A stretch of DNA of 38,628 nt from Saprospiraceae bacterium (GTDB lineage: Bacteria > Bacteroidota > Bacteroidia > Chitinophagales > Saprospiraceae): positions 1 through 38,628 of the forward strand of contig JAJTER010000020.1 in assembly GCA_021299835.1 (NCBI GenBank), in the 5' to 3' direction. The stretch's first letter is position 1; every line of letters begins with the position of its first letter. Shown one piece after another: positions 8,503 through 17,661 of the stretch. The position numbers were made by a program, and so were the translations under genes. Below the pieces are notes generated by a model, which ran no database searches, was not told the DNA's origin, and worked only from the letters and a program-made list of their open reading frames with translations.

Positions 8503-10662
8503 ATGGGTCAAACAATTATTTATTCCATTCCATTTTTCGGCGTATTATCGCTTATATACATGTTTTGGAAATCTGCGTGGGTATCAAGACAAGAAGAAGG
8601 TACTCCTAAAATGGCGGCCATTGCAAAGGCTATATCAGAGGGCGCTATGGCTTTCTTGCGCGCTGAGTACAAAGTACTTGCCATTTTTGTGGTCTGTGTT
8701 TCCATTTTATTGGCTGTAGCAGCCGATAGCTCCACTTCATCGTGGATGATTGCCCTTTCTTTCATCGTTGGCTCTTTTTGTTCTGCATTGGCAGGCTATT
8801 TTGGTATGCGTGTGGCAACTAAAGCGAACGTACGTACAACCAATGCAGCCAGAACAAGTTTAGCCAAAGCGTTGGAAATAGCCTTCACTGGTGGATCTGT
8901 AATGGGAATGGGTGTCGTTGGTCTGGGAATTCTTGGCTTAGGTGGCTTGTTTGTCATTTATCAGGGAATGGGCTGGGATATCAATAAAGTAATCACGGTT
9001 ATTACCGGATTTTCTTTTGGTGCTTCTTCGATAGCTCTTTTCGCGCGTGTTGGTGGAGGTATTTATACCAAAGCAGCCGACGTAGGAGCCGATCTTGTTG
9101 GAAAAGTAGAAGCTGGTATTCCTGAGGATCATCCTTACAATCCTGCCACTATTGCCGATAACGTTGGAGACAACGTAGGTGATGTAGCTGGTATGGGTGC
9201 CGACCTTTTTGAATCGTATGTAGGTGCTATTGTTGGTACTATGGTACTTGGCGCTGTATTTATAAATCTTCCGGGATTTGAATCTACCAATGCATTTGAT
9301 GGTTTAAATGCTGTCCTACTTCCATTAGTTCTTTCAGGAGTAGGTATCGTCGCATCAATTATTGGTTGCTTTTTTGTTAGAGTTAGCGAGGATGGAGACC
9401 CACAAAAAGCACTCAATATGGGTGGCATCGTTTCCAGTATTCTGATGTTAGTAGCAACCTACTTAGTGGTAAAGTTTATGCTTCCCGCTGAATGGGTTTT
9501 CAATGAAATCACTTATACTAACATGGGAGTATTTTATGCTGTTATTATTGGATTGGTTTCTGGCTTAGCCATTGGATATATTACTGAATATTATACAGGC
9601 ACTGGAACTAAACCAGTGAAAGGTATTGTTGATCAATCTATTACTGGTGCTGCAACAAATATTATCGCTGGTTTGGGTGTTGGTATGCGTTCAACTGCAT
9701 TACCTATTATTGTTTTATCCATAGCTATTATTGGCGCACATTATTTTGCTGGTCTATACGGTATCGCTATTGCTGCCGTTGGTATGTTAGCCAACACAGG
9801 TATTCAGTTAGCTGTTGACGCTTATGGACCTATTTCTGATAATGCCGGTGGTATTGCAGAAATGAGTGGATTAGATAAAGAAGTACGTCATCGCACCGAT
9901 AAATTAGACGCCGTTGGTAATACAACCGCTGCTATTGGTAAAGGTTTTGCCATTGGTTCTGCGGCACTTACTGCCTTAGCTCTTTTTGCTGCTTTTATGT
10001 CAACAGCTGGAATTACAACTATTGACGTTGCCAATCCAGTCGTTATGGCAGGTTTGTTTTTAGGAGGAATGCTTCCTTTCTTATTTTCTGCGCTTTCTAT
10101 GAGTGCTGTGGGTAGAGCCGCAATGGATATGATTCAGGAAGTTCGTCGCCAGTTCAATAATATTCCCGAGCTTAAAGCGGCTCTTGCCGTTATGAAGAAA
10201 AATGAAGGGAAAGAGGAAAATGAGTGGAGTGCTGAAGATAAACACGTGTATGACCAGGCGGAAGGCAAAGCTGAATATAGCAAATGTGTGGAGATATCTA
10301 CCAAAGCCTCTATTCGTGAAATGGTTCTTCCCGGTTTAATCGCCATTCTGTCTCCTGTGTTTATTGGATTTGCTGGTGGTGCTGAAATGTTGGGAGGTCT
10401 TTTAGCGGGTGTTACCGTTACAGGCGTTCTTATGGCTATTTTCCAGTCAAATGCCGGTGGTGCATGGGATAATGCCAAAAAAATGTTCGAAGAGGGCGTT
10501 AATATTCAAGGTACTATGTACTACAAAGGCTCCGATCCTCATAAAGCGGCCGTAGTTGGTGACACCGTTGGTGATCCGTTTAAAGATACTTCCGGACCTT
10601 CTTTAAATATTTTATTAAAATTAATGTCTGTGGTAGCTTTGGTTATTGCTCCACTACTTTAA
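8503..10662 (+). CDS. hppA: Membrane-bound, ion-pumping pyrophosphatase
   Basis: A 719-residue, ~16-helix integral membrane pyrophosphatase that couples PPi hydrolysis to cation export across the inner membrane. Substrate-binding motifs are visible: [11 protein letters not shown] (193-203), DNVGDNVGD (219-227) and a C-terminal '[15 protein letters not shown]'. The 'GNTTAA' motif carries Ala where K+-independent enzymes have Lys, so K+-dependence is expected from the known family rule. 'GADLFESY' puts a Glu at residue 237, the position of the TM6 Glu described for Na+-pumping or dual Na+/H+ enzymes, whereas plant H+-pumps have Gly there. Ion specificity remains inference. It is a single-gene unit with its own promoter and a strong terminator. 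Confidence 0.96.
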   Translation: MGQTIIYSIPFFGVLSLIYMFWKSAWVSRQEEGTPKMAAIAKAISEGAMAFLRAEYKVLAIFVVCVSILLAVAADSSTSSWMIALSFIVGSFCSALAGYFGMRVATKANVRTTNAARTSLAKALEIAFTGGSVMGMGVVGLGILGLGGLFVIYQGMGWDINKVITVITGFSFGASSIALFARVGGGIYTKAADVGADLVGKVEAGIPEDHPYNPATIADNVGDNVGDVAGMGADLFESYVGAIVGTMVLGAVFINLPGFESTNAFDGLNAVLLPLVLSGVGIVASIIGCFFVRVSEDGDPQKALNMGGIVSSILMLVATYLVVKFMLPAEWVFNEITYTNMGVFYAVIIGLVSGLAIGYITEYYTGTGTKPVKGIVDQSITGAATNIIAGLGVGMRSTALPIIVLSIAIIGAHYFAGLYGIAIAAVGMLANTGIQLAVDAYGPISDNAGGIAEMSGLDKEVRHRTDKLDAVGNTTAAIGKGFAIGSAALTALALFAAFMSTAGITTIDVANPVVMAGLFLGGMLPFLFSALSMSAVGRAAMDMIQEVRRQFNNIPELKAALAVMKKNEGKEENEWSAEDKHVYDQAEGKAEYSKCVEISTKASIREMVLPGLIAILSPVFIGFAGGAEMLGGLLAGVTVTGVLMAIFQSNAGGAWDNAKKMFEEGVNIQGTMYYKGSDPHKAAVVGDTVGDPFKDTSGPSLNILLKLMSVVALVIAPLL

Positions 10663-10701
10663 ATAATATTCATCATTTGGATTATTAAGTTAATCCGATG
10701 T

Positions 10702-10737
10702 AAAAGCCCGCTGTATTTGCTTACAGCGGGCTTTTTT
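10702..10737 (+). terminator. Intrinsic terminator of hppA
   Basis: AAAAGCCCGCTGTA / TACAGCGGGCTTTTTT forms a ten-base GC-rich stem with a short TTTGCT loop and a T-tract. It lies 40 bases after the hppA stop. Confidence 0.93.
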
Positions 10738-10747
10738 ATTATATTTG
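10716..10747 (+). promoter_or_regulatory. alkB promoter, with its -33 box inside the upstream terminator loop
   Basis: TTTG (10716-10719), then exactly 20 bases, then TATATTTG (10740-10747): a full match to the Bacteroidota promoter consensus. The -33 box is the loop of the hppA terminator, and the spacer contains its 3' arm and T-tract. The start point would be near 10752, leaving a ~15-base leader to the ATG at 10768. Confidence 0.6.
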
Positions 10748-10767
10748 AATATACTAATACAAATTCG

Positions 10768-11805
10768 ATGCGCGATCTAAAATACTTTATTGCTTATTTA
10801 GCGCCCTTATCCGCTTTTTGGGCCATTTATCAGGGAGGAATATGGAGTTTCTCTGCTTTTTACCTTGCATTCATCCTTATACCCATTTTCGATCAATTAT
10901 TTCCACTCACATCTTCCAATATAGACGTTCACACTGAAGATAAACGGTCTAACATTGTTTTTTTTGACTTATTGCTTTATGCTAATGTTCCCATTTTATA
11001 CGGTCTCCTATATTATTATTTTTCCACCCTACAATCTGAAAATTTAGCACTGTACGAAAAATTTGGCTTAACCCTAAGTACCGGTATAATAATAGGTACC
11101 ATCGGTATCAATGTGGGACACGAACTCGGCCACCGAAGTAAAGTCTTCGAACAGTTTTTAGCAAAAATATTGCTGCTCCCCGCTCTTTATCAGCATTTTT
11201 TTATTGAACACAATCTTGGACATCATAAAAATGTAGCCACCGAAAAAGATCCGGCAACGTCAAAATTGAATGAACCTATTTACTTTTTTTGGGTGCGTTC
11301 TGTTGTTGGTGGGTACTTGAATGCGTGGAAATTAGATAATGAACAACGGCGAAAATTGTCTGTTCCATTTTTTTCAATAAATAACCAAATGCTCGTTTTT
11401 TCCCTTTGCTCTATGGCTTATATTTCTTTGATAGCGGTTTGGTTCGGAATGGAAGTCCTTCTCTGGTCCATTGGAGCAAGTATCATTGGCTTTTTACTCC
11501 TTGAATCCGTAAATTATATAGAACATTATGGTTTGAAAAGAAAAATAGTTGGTAATGGGAAATTTGAACCTGTGTTACCCTCTCATTCCTGGAATTCAAA
11601 TCATGAAATTGGAAGGATCTTCCTCTACGAATTAACAAGGCATGCGGATCATCATTATAAATCTACCAGAAAATATCAGGTGTTAAGACATTTTGATGAA
11701 AGTCCGCAACTGCCCTTTGGTTATCCGGCATCTATTCTTCTTTCGCTGATTCCCCCATTCTGGTTTAAAATGATGAATCCCCGCGTTAAGCAAATAAATA
11801 ATTAA
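10768..11805 (+). CDS. alkB: Alkane 1-monooxygenase (AlkB), membrane di-iron hydroxylase
   Basis: A 345-residue membrane protein of the fatty-acid desaturase/alkane hydroxylase superfamily. The diagnostic His motifs are all present: HELGH (118-122), EHNLGHH (147-153), NYIEHYGL (249-256, the AlkB signature) and RHADHH (291-296). Together they bind two irons. Hydrophobic segments occur at ~8-20, 30-42, 66-85, 105-117 and 205-245. AlkB hydroxylates terminal carbons of medium-to-long alkanes using O2 and electrons from rubredoxin; no rubredoxin gene is nearby. A longer frame beginning with TTG at 10717 is excluded because it starts inside the hppA terminator and upstream of the predicted start point. 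The VOC gene follows after one base. Confidence 0.92.
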   Translation: MRDLKYFIAYLAPLSAFWAIYQGGIWSFSAFYLAFILIPIFDQLFPLTSSNIDVHTEDKRSNIVFFDLLLYANVPILYGLLYYYFSTLQSENLALYEKFGLTLSTGIIIGTIGINVGHELGHRSKVFEQFLAKILLLPALYQHFFIEHNLGHHKNVATEKDPATSKLNEPIYFFWVRSVVGGYLNAWKLDNEQRRKLSVPFFSINNQMLVFSLCSMAYISLIAVWFGMEVLLWSIGASIIGFLLLESVNYIEHYGLKRKIVGNGKFEPVLPSHSWNSNHEIGRIFLYELTRHADHHYKSTRKYQVLRHFDESPQLPFGYPASILLSLIPPFWFKMMNPRVKQINN

Positions 11806-11806
11806 T

Positions 11807-12211
11807 ATGATAGATTTAAAAATCAATCATTTACAACATATTGGCATTCCCGTCAAAGAAATACATCGGTCTCAATTATTCTATGAGTCTTTAGGCTTCC
11901 ATTGTGTCATGAAAAACAAATTTATTCATGAGGGTGAAGAAGGGAAAGTAGTCATGATGAAGTACAAGGATATTATTCTGGAATTATATCAAATGCCTGT
12001 TCCTGATAAGGATAGAAAAGATGGGATAATAGACCACATCGCATTCGATGTATCCAATATTGATGAAACTTATCTATTATTAAAAGAAGCTGGCTTTTCT
12101 CCCATTGAAATGGAACCCGTGTATCTTCCATTTTGGGAAAAGGGCTGTAAATATTTCTATATATTAGGTCCAGATGGAGAAAGGCTGGAATTTTGCGAAA
12201 TACTGAAATAA
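11807..12211 (+). CDS. VOC (glyoxalase/dioxygenase) family protein
   Basis: A 134-residue protein with two beta-alpha-beta-beta-beta modules of the vicinal oxygen chelate fold. The start 'INHLQHIGIPVKEIHRSQLFYESLGF' carries the first metal-ligand His, 'IILELYQMP' the first Glu, 'IDHIAFDV' the second His and 'DGERLEFCE' the final Glu, so the metal site looks complete. It is close to methylmalonyl-CoA epimerase and glyoxalase I in pattern, but the reaction cannot be assigned. It begins one base after the alkB stop and is almost certainly co-transcribed with it. Confidence 0.88.
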   Translation: MIDLKINHLQHIGIPVKEIHRSQLFYESLGFHCVMKNKFIHEGEEGKVVMMKYKDIILELYQMPVPDKDRKDGIIDHIAFDVSNIDETYLLLKEAGFSPIEMEPVYLPFWEKGCKYFYILGPDGERLEFCEILK

Positions 12212-12220
12212 AAACAAATA

Positions 12221-12862
12221 CTAACTCAGTATAAATACCCTGACAAATAAAACAACTCCAAAAATAATCAAGGCAATACCAGCAATTTTACTTACTATCT
12301 TTAAATGCGAAGGCTTGAGGACTTTCCTTATTTTTTTGGCTAAAAAAATCTTAAATAAGTCCACAGGCACATAAATACTCATAATACCTGCAAAATACCA
12401 GACGGCCTCATTATTACCAAAGTTTTTATCTACCAGCGCCGTACTCATTAATCCTAACCAAAATAAAATGGTAAATGGATTAAAGACATTAATCAATACC
12501 CCCTTCAGGAAAAATCCGAACAAGGATCGCGGACTATGCTCTTTGATGAAAGGTTGAGGTACATTTATAGCTTGATTCCCTTTTTGAATCAAAGCGGCCA
12601 GTCCAAATACAATTAATATTAAAGTGCCAATCCCTCCAACGGTATAGTAAAAATAAGAGGCATTGGCTATTTCTGAAATGAACGACATCCCTTTATACAT
12701 GCCCATAAACAGGAAAATATCACTAATCCAGATGCCTGAACCAAAAAATACACCTACTTTGGTACCGTATTCCACTCCAATATGAATGAGAGAGAAAAAA
12801 ATAGGCCCAATCAAAAAAATAAGCAAAAATCCAACCTTTATTCCTTCAATAAAATAATTCAT
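12221..12862 (-). CDS. LysE/RhtB family translocator
   Basis: A 213-residue inner-membrane protein with about six hydrophobic helices (from ~6-28, 38-58, 66-88, 115-140, 150-175 and 185-212). The opening 'GIKVGFLLIFLIGPIFFSLIHIGVEYG' is the LysE-family N-terminus with its conserved G-P-I-F element. The family exports amino acids and related small molecules by proton antiport; the substrate is unknown. A longer frame to 12919 overlaps the upstream GH3 gene. The ATG at 12862 is preceded by GGAAGAAAG and leaves an 11-base gap, so it is preferred. Last gene of a leftward operon. Confidence 0.85.
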   Translation of the reverse strand: MNYFIEGIKVGFLLIFLIGPIFFSLIHIGVEYGTKVGVFFGSGIWISDIFLFMGMYKGMSFISEIANASYFYYTVGGIGTLILIVFGLAALIQKGNQAINVPQPFIKEHSPRSLFGFFLKGVLINVFNPFTILFWLGLMSTALVDKNFGNNEAVWYFAGIMSIYVPVDLFKIFLAKKIRKVLKPSHLKIVSKIAGIALIIFGVVLFVRVFILS

Positions 12863-12873
12863 CTTTCTTCCTG

Positions 12874-14421
12874 TTAACCATTTGCAGAAATGGTATTTTG
12901 ATAAACAAAAGATTCCCACTCTTTAAAAATACTACTTTTCATAACACGCGGAAATTTATTTTGCCCACCCATTTTACCTTGTTTATCTTGCCATTTATAA
13001 AAAATAGAAATGGGAATGACTTTAATTTGAGGCTGACCCAGCACACTATTTCTTTCTACATTATAATCATCGTTAACCCTATTTAATTCATTGTCAAGTA
13101 AAGGTAAAATTTTATCCGCTGAAATCATTGTTTCACAACCAATATACCATGAATGTTTGAATTTACCTTCCTCCTCAATGGCAGCTACTGTAAATTCCTT
13201 AATGCTAATATTCAATTCCTGGGAAATCTTATGAATTGCCTGATTCATATTATCTACTGAAAGGTGTTCTCCACAAATACTTAAAAAATGTTTAGTTCTA
13301 CCTGTGATAATAAATTCTGATTTTTCAGGATGAATGAATCGAATAGTATCACCTAAAAGATACCTCCACGCACCAGAACAAGTAGTTATTATCATGGCAT
13401 AATCAATACCTTTTTTAATTTCATTAATAGTTAAAGTAGTCGGGTTCTTCTTCAAATTTCCTTCCTCATCAAAATTTAATTCATTGAACGGAATAAATTC
13501 ATAATATATACCCTTTTGTAATTCCAGGCACATTCCCTTGTGGTCGGGACGATGCTGAAAACCAAAGAATCCTTCTGAAGCCAGATAAGTATCCATGTAA
13601 ACCACAGGCTTAGTCATTATTTTATCAAAAGCCTTTCTGTAAGGTTCAAAATGTACGCCGCCGTGAACAACCACTCGAAGATTTGGCCAGATATCATGAA
13701 TACTATCAACTTTATAATAAGAAATAACCTGTTCCATCATTAATTGAACCCAGGAAGGAATGCCTACAATAACGCTAATATCCCATTCTTCCGCATTTTT
13801 AATTATCGCCTCAATCCTTTCATCCCAAGTCTTTAATCTGGAAATTCTGGCACCATGTTTAAAATAAGGGCGTAACCAACCAGGTATTTTATTGGCATTA
13901 ATTCCACTTAAATCTCCTGAATAATATTTCCCCTCTTTTTTTAAAGAACTTGTACCTCCAAGCATTAGCATTCCTTTTGTAAACACTTCAGGATCAACAT
14001 TAAAATTATTCAGGCTAAAAAACATTTTGCGACCAGCACGCCGCATTGCCTTACTCATTTCATTAGAAACCGGAATATATTTACTTGGAGCACCTGAAGT
14101 TCCCGAACTTAAGGCAAAATATTTTATTTTTCCCGGCCAGGTTACATTATCCACATTATGTAACGAAAGATGCCACCATTTTTCATACATGGAATTATAT
14201 TCGAAAAGTGGAACAGCCAATCGATAATCATTCATCAGATTATCAGATTTCAAAATTTCCTTAAAGTCATAATACTTGCCGAAAGTGGTATTTTGCGCCT
14301 TGCGTAACAATCCCTTTAATACAATTTCCTGTTTTCTTTCGGGTGTAATGGTATCTTGGTAATCAGTGAATTTATTTCCTAATAAAATACCTCTTTTTAT
14401 CAAATTACCCAATAGGTTCAT
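12874..14421 (-). CDS. GH3-type acyl-adenylating enzyme (GH3 auxin-responsive family)
   Basis: A 515-residue member of the GH3 superfamily, best known from plant enzymes that conjugate jasmonate or auxin to amino acids and found also in bacteria. The ATP-binding motif is at 103-117 ('ALSSGTSGAPSKYIP'). Further signatures are 'VVHGGVHFEPYRKAF', 'DTYLASEGFFGFQ', and the third motif 'YLLGDTIRF...ITGRTKHFLSICGEHLS', where the ligand contacts the adenylate. The small C-terminal domain ends in 'QNKFPRVMKS'. It should activate a carboxylate as acyl-AMP and pass it to an acceptor, but the substrate is unknown. It sits in a tight leftward operon between a DUF6089 protein and the LysE exporter, which invites the guess that the product is exported. 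Confidence 0.88.
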   Translation of the reverse strand: MNLLGNLIKRGILLGNKFTDYQDTITPERKQEIVLKGLLRKAQNTTFGKYYDFKEILKSDNLMNDYRLAVPLFEYNSMYEKWWHLSLHNVDNVTWPGKIKYFALSSGTSGAPSKYIPVSNEMSKAMRRAGRKMFFSLNNFNVDPEVFTKGMLMLGGTSSLKKEGKYYSGDLSGINANKIPGWLRPYFKHGARISRLKTWDERIEAIIKNAEEWDISVIVGIPSWVQLMMEQVISYYKVDSIHDIWPNLRVVVHGGVHFEPYRKAFDKIMTKPVVYMDTYLASEGFFGFQHRPDHKGMCLELQKGIYYEFIPFNELNFDEEGNLKKNPTTLTINEIKKGIDYAMIITTCSGAWRYLLGDTIRFIHPEKSEFIITGRTKHFLSICGEHLSVDNMNQAIHKISQELNISIKEFTVAAIEEEGKFKHSWYIGCETMISADKILPLLDNELNRVNDDYNVERNSVLGQPQIKVIPISIFYKWQDKQGKMGGQNKFPRVMKSSIFKEWESFVYQNTISANG

Positions 14422-14433
14422 GATGTAAGCATT

Positions 14434-15291
14434 TTATTTCCGTCGACTGATATCAGGGCAACGAAGATTTCCAAAAAAATAAAGAAAACCTACCTCTAAA
14501 AAGGCAAAAGCATCTTTATTATCAGCGTTTCCGCGCATAAATCCTGTTTTATTTAAAGATGTGGAACTGGCTGCGCTACTTAATGACCTGTCAGACATGG
14601 CAACGGCGAGAGATCCAACATTTCCCCTTTCCAGGAATAAACTTCTTCTATCTGGATAAACAGTGCTTACGTCATCTAAATAATCTGTAAAAGTAGTTCT
14701 TCCACTCAACTCAATCTGCATACTCCAACGCTCCGATAAATCGTATTTCATACCTACGCCAAATAAAAAAGCGGCTGAGAGCGTATAATACTCCTTTCCT
14801 TTAAACTGTCCTTCAGTTCCTAATGGTCTTAAATCTACCCATTTATTAAGATAGTAAGTTTGAGGGTTAAACTGAAAAACACTGGCCCCCATTAGAAAAT
14901 AGGGAGAAAAATATTCGTCTTTGCTCCCATGAGTAAAAGGTAAAAAATTAAATTCCATTTGGGAAGAAACCTCTGTTATTGGGGAGCGAAAAGAAAGATT
15001 TCTTTCTATTTCAAAAGGATTATTCGAATTGGCATCAGAAGCCGAAACTACGGCATAGTTAGCGGCAAATTTTAAGGCTATCCTATTATTAAAATTATAC
15101 CTTGCCATTAATCCGAAAGCCTCTCCAGGTTTTTCAAGATTATATTTGGTATTCAAATCTCCGAAATAATGCGCAGCACCGACCCACAGACCTGCTTCCC
15201 AACCCACTTGGGACCAGGCATTTACTTTAGAAAATACTATAATAAAACAAGCAAAAATAAACCGAATAATCTTTTTCTTTAAAACAAGCAT
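14434..15291 (-). CDS. DUF6089 family outer-membrane beta-barrel protein
   Basis: A 285-residue protein from the ATG at 15291, with a Sec signal ('KKKIIRFIFACFIIVFSKVNA', cleavage near AWSQ). It resembles DUF6089 proteins of Bacteroidota: the N-terminal 'WEAGLWVGAAHYFGDLN' strand, alternating hydrophobic strands typical of an 8- to 10-strand barrel, and 'LFGVGMKYDLSERWSMQIELSGRTTFTDYLDDVS' near the end. The frame extends to 15330, but the 13 extra residues would precede the signal peptide, so the internal ATG is preferred. Role unknown; probably structural in the outer membrane. The GH3 gene follows after 12 bases. Confidence 0.82.
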   Translation of the reverse strand: MLVLKKKIIRFIFACFIIVFSKVNAWSQVGWEAGLWVGAAHYFGDLNTKYNLEKPGEAFGLMARYNFNNRIALKFAANYAVVSASDANSNNPFEIERNLSFRSPITEVSSQMEFNFLPFTHGSKDEYFSPYFLMGASVFQFNPQTYYLNKWVDLRPLGTEGQFKGKEYYTLSAAFLFGVGMKYDLSERWSMQIELSGRTTFTDYLDDVSTVYPDRRSLFLERGNVGSLAVAMSDRSLSSAASSTSLNKTGFMRGNADNKDAFAFLEVGFLYFFGNLRCPDISRRK

Positions 15292-15367
15292 AGTAGGTAA
15301 GTGCATGCTTTTAGTGCATTCATTATTCAAAAACGACGAGAACTCATCTATGGTATATAAAAAAAAC

Positions 15368-16033
15368 TTAATTTTTCTTTACATCATCATTAAAATCATC
15401 GAACAAACCGTCATCATCCAAATCATCAAAATCTATATCCTCATCGTCATCACCATCATCATCTTCATCATCCTCGAGCCAATCTTCTTCGACGATATCC
15501 TCTAAGATTTCGTTCACTTCTTCAAGATCAAAAAAGGTAGGATCAAAATCACCCATCGTTTCACGCATTTCCCTTTCCTCTTCATTTTTTGGATTCAGCA
15601 AGGCCTCCTTTAACTCCATATAAGCAGCCGGGCCACCACAATCTTCAAAAGGGCAGGCATTTTCCCCGGCAAACGCCACAGGCAAGAGTTCTTCATCAAG
15701 AGTTACTATTTTCAGTAATTTAAGGGTATGCATCCAACCATCTCCCAAATCATATTCATATTCAAAAGAATCATTTTCCTTTAAGCCAAGTTCATGCAAC
15801 AACGTATCATCTGCATCTTGCATTTTGGAACTGACTACGTCATCCTCATCAATTAATCCATACCAGATACCCTCTTTTTTAAATTGAAAAAGATGGTCAT
15901 TTTCCCAACCCATAACCACTTGAATTACTTGATGCAGATCAAATAAACTATGCAATTCACTCACTTGAAAAGTTCTCCAAACCTCGGGAGTCACCTCATT
16001 CAAAGAAACTCGAAATTGATAATATTTTTCCAT
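15368..16033 (-). CDS. PRiA4_ORF3-like domain protein with long acidic tail
   Basis: A 221-residue protein. Residues 1-150 match the plasmid pRiA4b ORF-3-like domain: 'YYQFRVSLNEVTPEVWRTFQVSE', 'LHQVIQVVMGWENDHLFQF', 'YEYDLGDGWMHTLKL', and a CPFEDCGGPAAY segment. From residue ~165 onward the sequence becomes almost pure Asp/Glu (over 30 acidic residues) ending in KKN. The domain is common but of unknown function. The tail resembles nucleic-acid mimic or chaperone-type acidic tails; this is inference. It lies 18 bases after scpA in the same direction, so it is likely co-transcribed with it. The trinucleotide-repeat look of the DNA is just the Asp codon run. Confidence 0.85.
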   Translation of the reverse strand: MEKYYQFRVSLNEVTPEVWRTFQVSELHSLFDLHQVIQVVMGWENDHLFQFKKEGIWYGLIDEDDVVSSKMQDADDTLLHELGLKENDSFEYEYDLGDGWMHTLKLLKIVTLDEELLPVAFAGENACPFEDCGGPAAYMELKEALLNPKNEEEREMRETMGDFDPTFFDLEEVNEILEDIVEEDWLEDDEDDDGDDDEDIDFDDLDDDGLFDDFNDDVKKN

Positions 16034-16051
16034 AACAATAATTTATTTAAA

Positions 16052-16813
16052 TCAGTAATTTACTTCTTCCCAGGGTTCTATCCAAAAAGAATTTAAACCG
16101 TCGCCCGAAATTAATCTAAAAACTTCAAGATTTAAAAGCTCCAACAAAGCAAGGAAGGTAACAATCGCCTGATATCTGTCAACACAATGTTGAAAAACGT
16201 CGGTGAAAGCAGCTTTTCCTTTCTTTTTTACGACAGAAACAAGAATATTCTGTTGATCCTCGATGGTATAATTAATTCGAACAATTTCATGAACTGCGGC
16301 AGGTTTTTTGACATCTAACCGACGCATCACCGATTCAAAGGTTCTCAAAAGTTTGAACAAGGAGATCGTTTCTAAGGAGGCATCTGCCAATGCCTGATTA
16401 GCAAGCGTTTTTATTTCAGATTCGAGATTCCCCCTTTCAAATTTCTTTTCTCTGTCCTCTTCCCAATCGCGAAAAGTGTCTAAAACTTCTTTAAATTTTT
16501 TATACTCCAACAGCCTGCTAACTAATTCTTCCCTTGGGTCTATTTCGTTTCCGGCCTCATCAACGGGTTTTCTTGGGAGCAACAATCTCGCTTTAATGCG
16601 GCAAAGAGTAGCGGCCACAACGACAAATTCACTGGCTAAATCAATATTTAACCTTTCCATTTGATGTATGTAGGTTAAAAAATCCTCTGTAACTTTTGAT
16701 ATCGGAATATCATTAATATCCAATTCATCTCTTTCAATAAAGAAGAGCAACAGATCGAAAGGCCCTTCAAATTGGGGGAGATGAATCGTATAAGTTTCTG
16801 CCGTAGCGTACAT
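16052..16813 (-). CDS. scpA: Segregation and condensation protein A (kleisin)
   Basis: A 253-residue ScpA: the N-terminal SMC-neck binding domain begins 'FEGPFDLLLFFIERDELDINDIPIS', followed by 'LASEFVVVAATLCRIKARLLLP'. A charged middle region leads to a C-terminal winged helix that ends 'NSFWIEPWEEVNY' and binds the SMC head. With SMC and ScpB it forms the condensin that organises and segregates the chromosome; scpB is not in this window. The frame extends to a TTG at 16831, but a -7 box at 16848-16855 would place the start point near 16841, so the ATG at 16813 is chosen. First gene of a leftward group of five. Confidence 0.93.
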   Translation of the reverse strand: MYATAETYTIHLPQFEGPFDLLLFFIERDELDINDIPISKVTEDFLTYIHQMERLNIDLASEFVVVAATLCRIKARLLLPRKPVDEAGNEIDPREELVSRLLEYKKFKEVLDTFRDWEEDREKKFERGNLESEIKTLANQALADASLETISLFKLLRTFESVMRRLDVKKPAAVHEIVRINYTIEDQQNILVSVVKKKGKAAFTDVFQHCVDRYQAIVTFLALLELLNLEVFRLISGDGLNSFWIEPWEEVNY

Positions 16814-16847
16814 ACTGAAGGATTTACCCAAATAGCTTTAAAAAACT

Positions 16848-16855
16848 CAAATATA
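16848..16855 (-). promoter_or_regulatory. -7 element of the scpA promoter
   Basis: On the minus strand the octamer is TATATTTG, a perfect TAnnTTTG. No clear TTTG is seen at the ideal 20-base distance upstream, so the -33 box is weak or absent. Confidence 0.4.
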
Positions 16856-16891
16856 GTTAGATTTACAGATTAAAATTAGTATTAGTTTGTT

Positions 16892-17599
16892 ATGTCTAAA
16901 GGAATCATATATTTAATGCCATCTCCCCTGGGAGAAGGGGGAGAACATGCCATTGCTCCGTATCTTTTACAACGCATAGAAACTTGCTCTTACATCATTT
17001 CTGAGAGAGGAAAAACCACTCGTGCGCATTTAAAAATATTACTTCCCAACCTGGCTCTGGAGAAAATAACTTTTATGGAACTTCCCAAGCACCAACCTGC
17101 TCAATCGATAGAAGTTTTATTGGCACCTGCCCTAAAGGGAAATGATATTTGTTTATTTTCTGAAGCTGGCTGTCCGGGTATTGCCGATCCCGGCGCAGAA
17201 GTAGTAAAACTGGCCCATCATTTGCAAATTAGGGTGGTTCCTATGGTTGGCCCTTCTTCTATATTATTAGCTTTAATGGCCTCGGGTTTGAATGGCCAAA
17301 GATTTACCTTTATGGGATATTTGCCCGTAAAAAAGCCTGAATTAGTCGCTCAACTTAAGGTTATGCTCATTGAGATGTCAAAAAATGCAACTACCTTTTT
17401 ATTTATCGAAACGCCATATAGGAATGAGGCTTGTTTAGATGTTTTACTCCAAAACTTACCCGATAATACCCGATTATGTATTGCTGCAGACCTAACCTTA
17501 CCCGAAGAATTCATTTCCACAAGAACCATTCAGCAATGGAAAAAAACCGGATTTCCGAATATTCACAAAAAACCCGCCTTATTTCTGATAGGGCAATAA
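16892..17599 (+). CDS. RsmI-like SAM-dependent tetrapyrrole-methylase family protein
   Basis: A 235-residue protein of the tetrapyrrole methylase fold, RsmI branch. RsmI 2'-O-methylates C1402 of 16S rRNA with S-adenosylmethionine. Visible features are 'IYLMPSPLGEGG' in place of the usual 'VATPIGN', 'LFSEAGCPGIADPGAEVVKLAH' (the hallmark SDAGTPGISDPG region) and 'VVPMVGPSSILLALMASG', 'FIETPYRNEACLDVLL'. It is about 45 residues shorter than E. coli RsmI. The substituted first motif suggests the divergent short Bacteroidota paralogue, so the rRNA target is uncertain. Transcribed divergently from scpA. Confidence 0.8.
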   Translation: MSKGIIYLMPSPLGEGGEHAIAPYLLQRIETCSYIISERGKTTRAHLKILLPNLALEKITFMELPKHQPAQSIEVLLAPALKGNDICLFSEAGCPGIADPGAEVVKLAHHLQIRVVPMVGPSSILLALMASGLNGQRFTFMGYLPVKKPELVAQLKVMLIEMSKNATTFLFIETPYRNEACLDVLLQNLPDNTRLCIAADLTLPEEFISTRTIQQWKKTGFPNIHKKPALFLIGQ

Positions 17600-17661
17600 C
17601 ACCGCGATAACTTATCTAATTTTTACTTATTTTTACCAATCAAACCTTTTATAAATTGCCA

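Noticed and set aside
15380..15480. Trinucleotide microsatellite (TCA/TCC-rich)
   Set aside because: Explained by the Asp/Glu codon run of the acidic tail on the minus strand.
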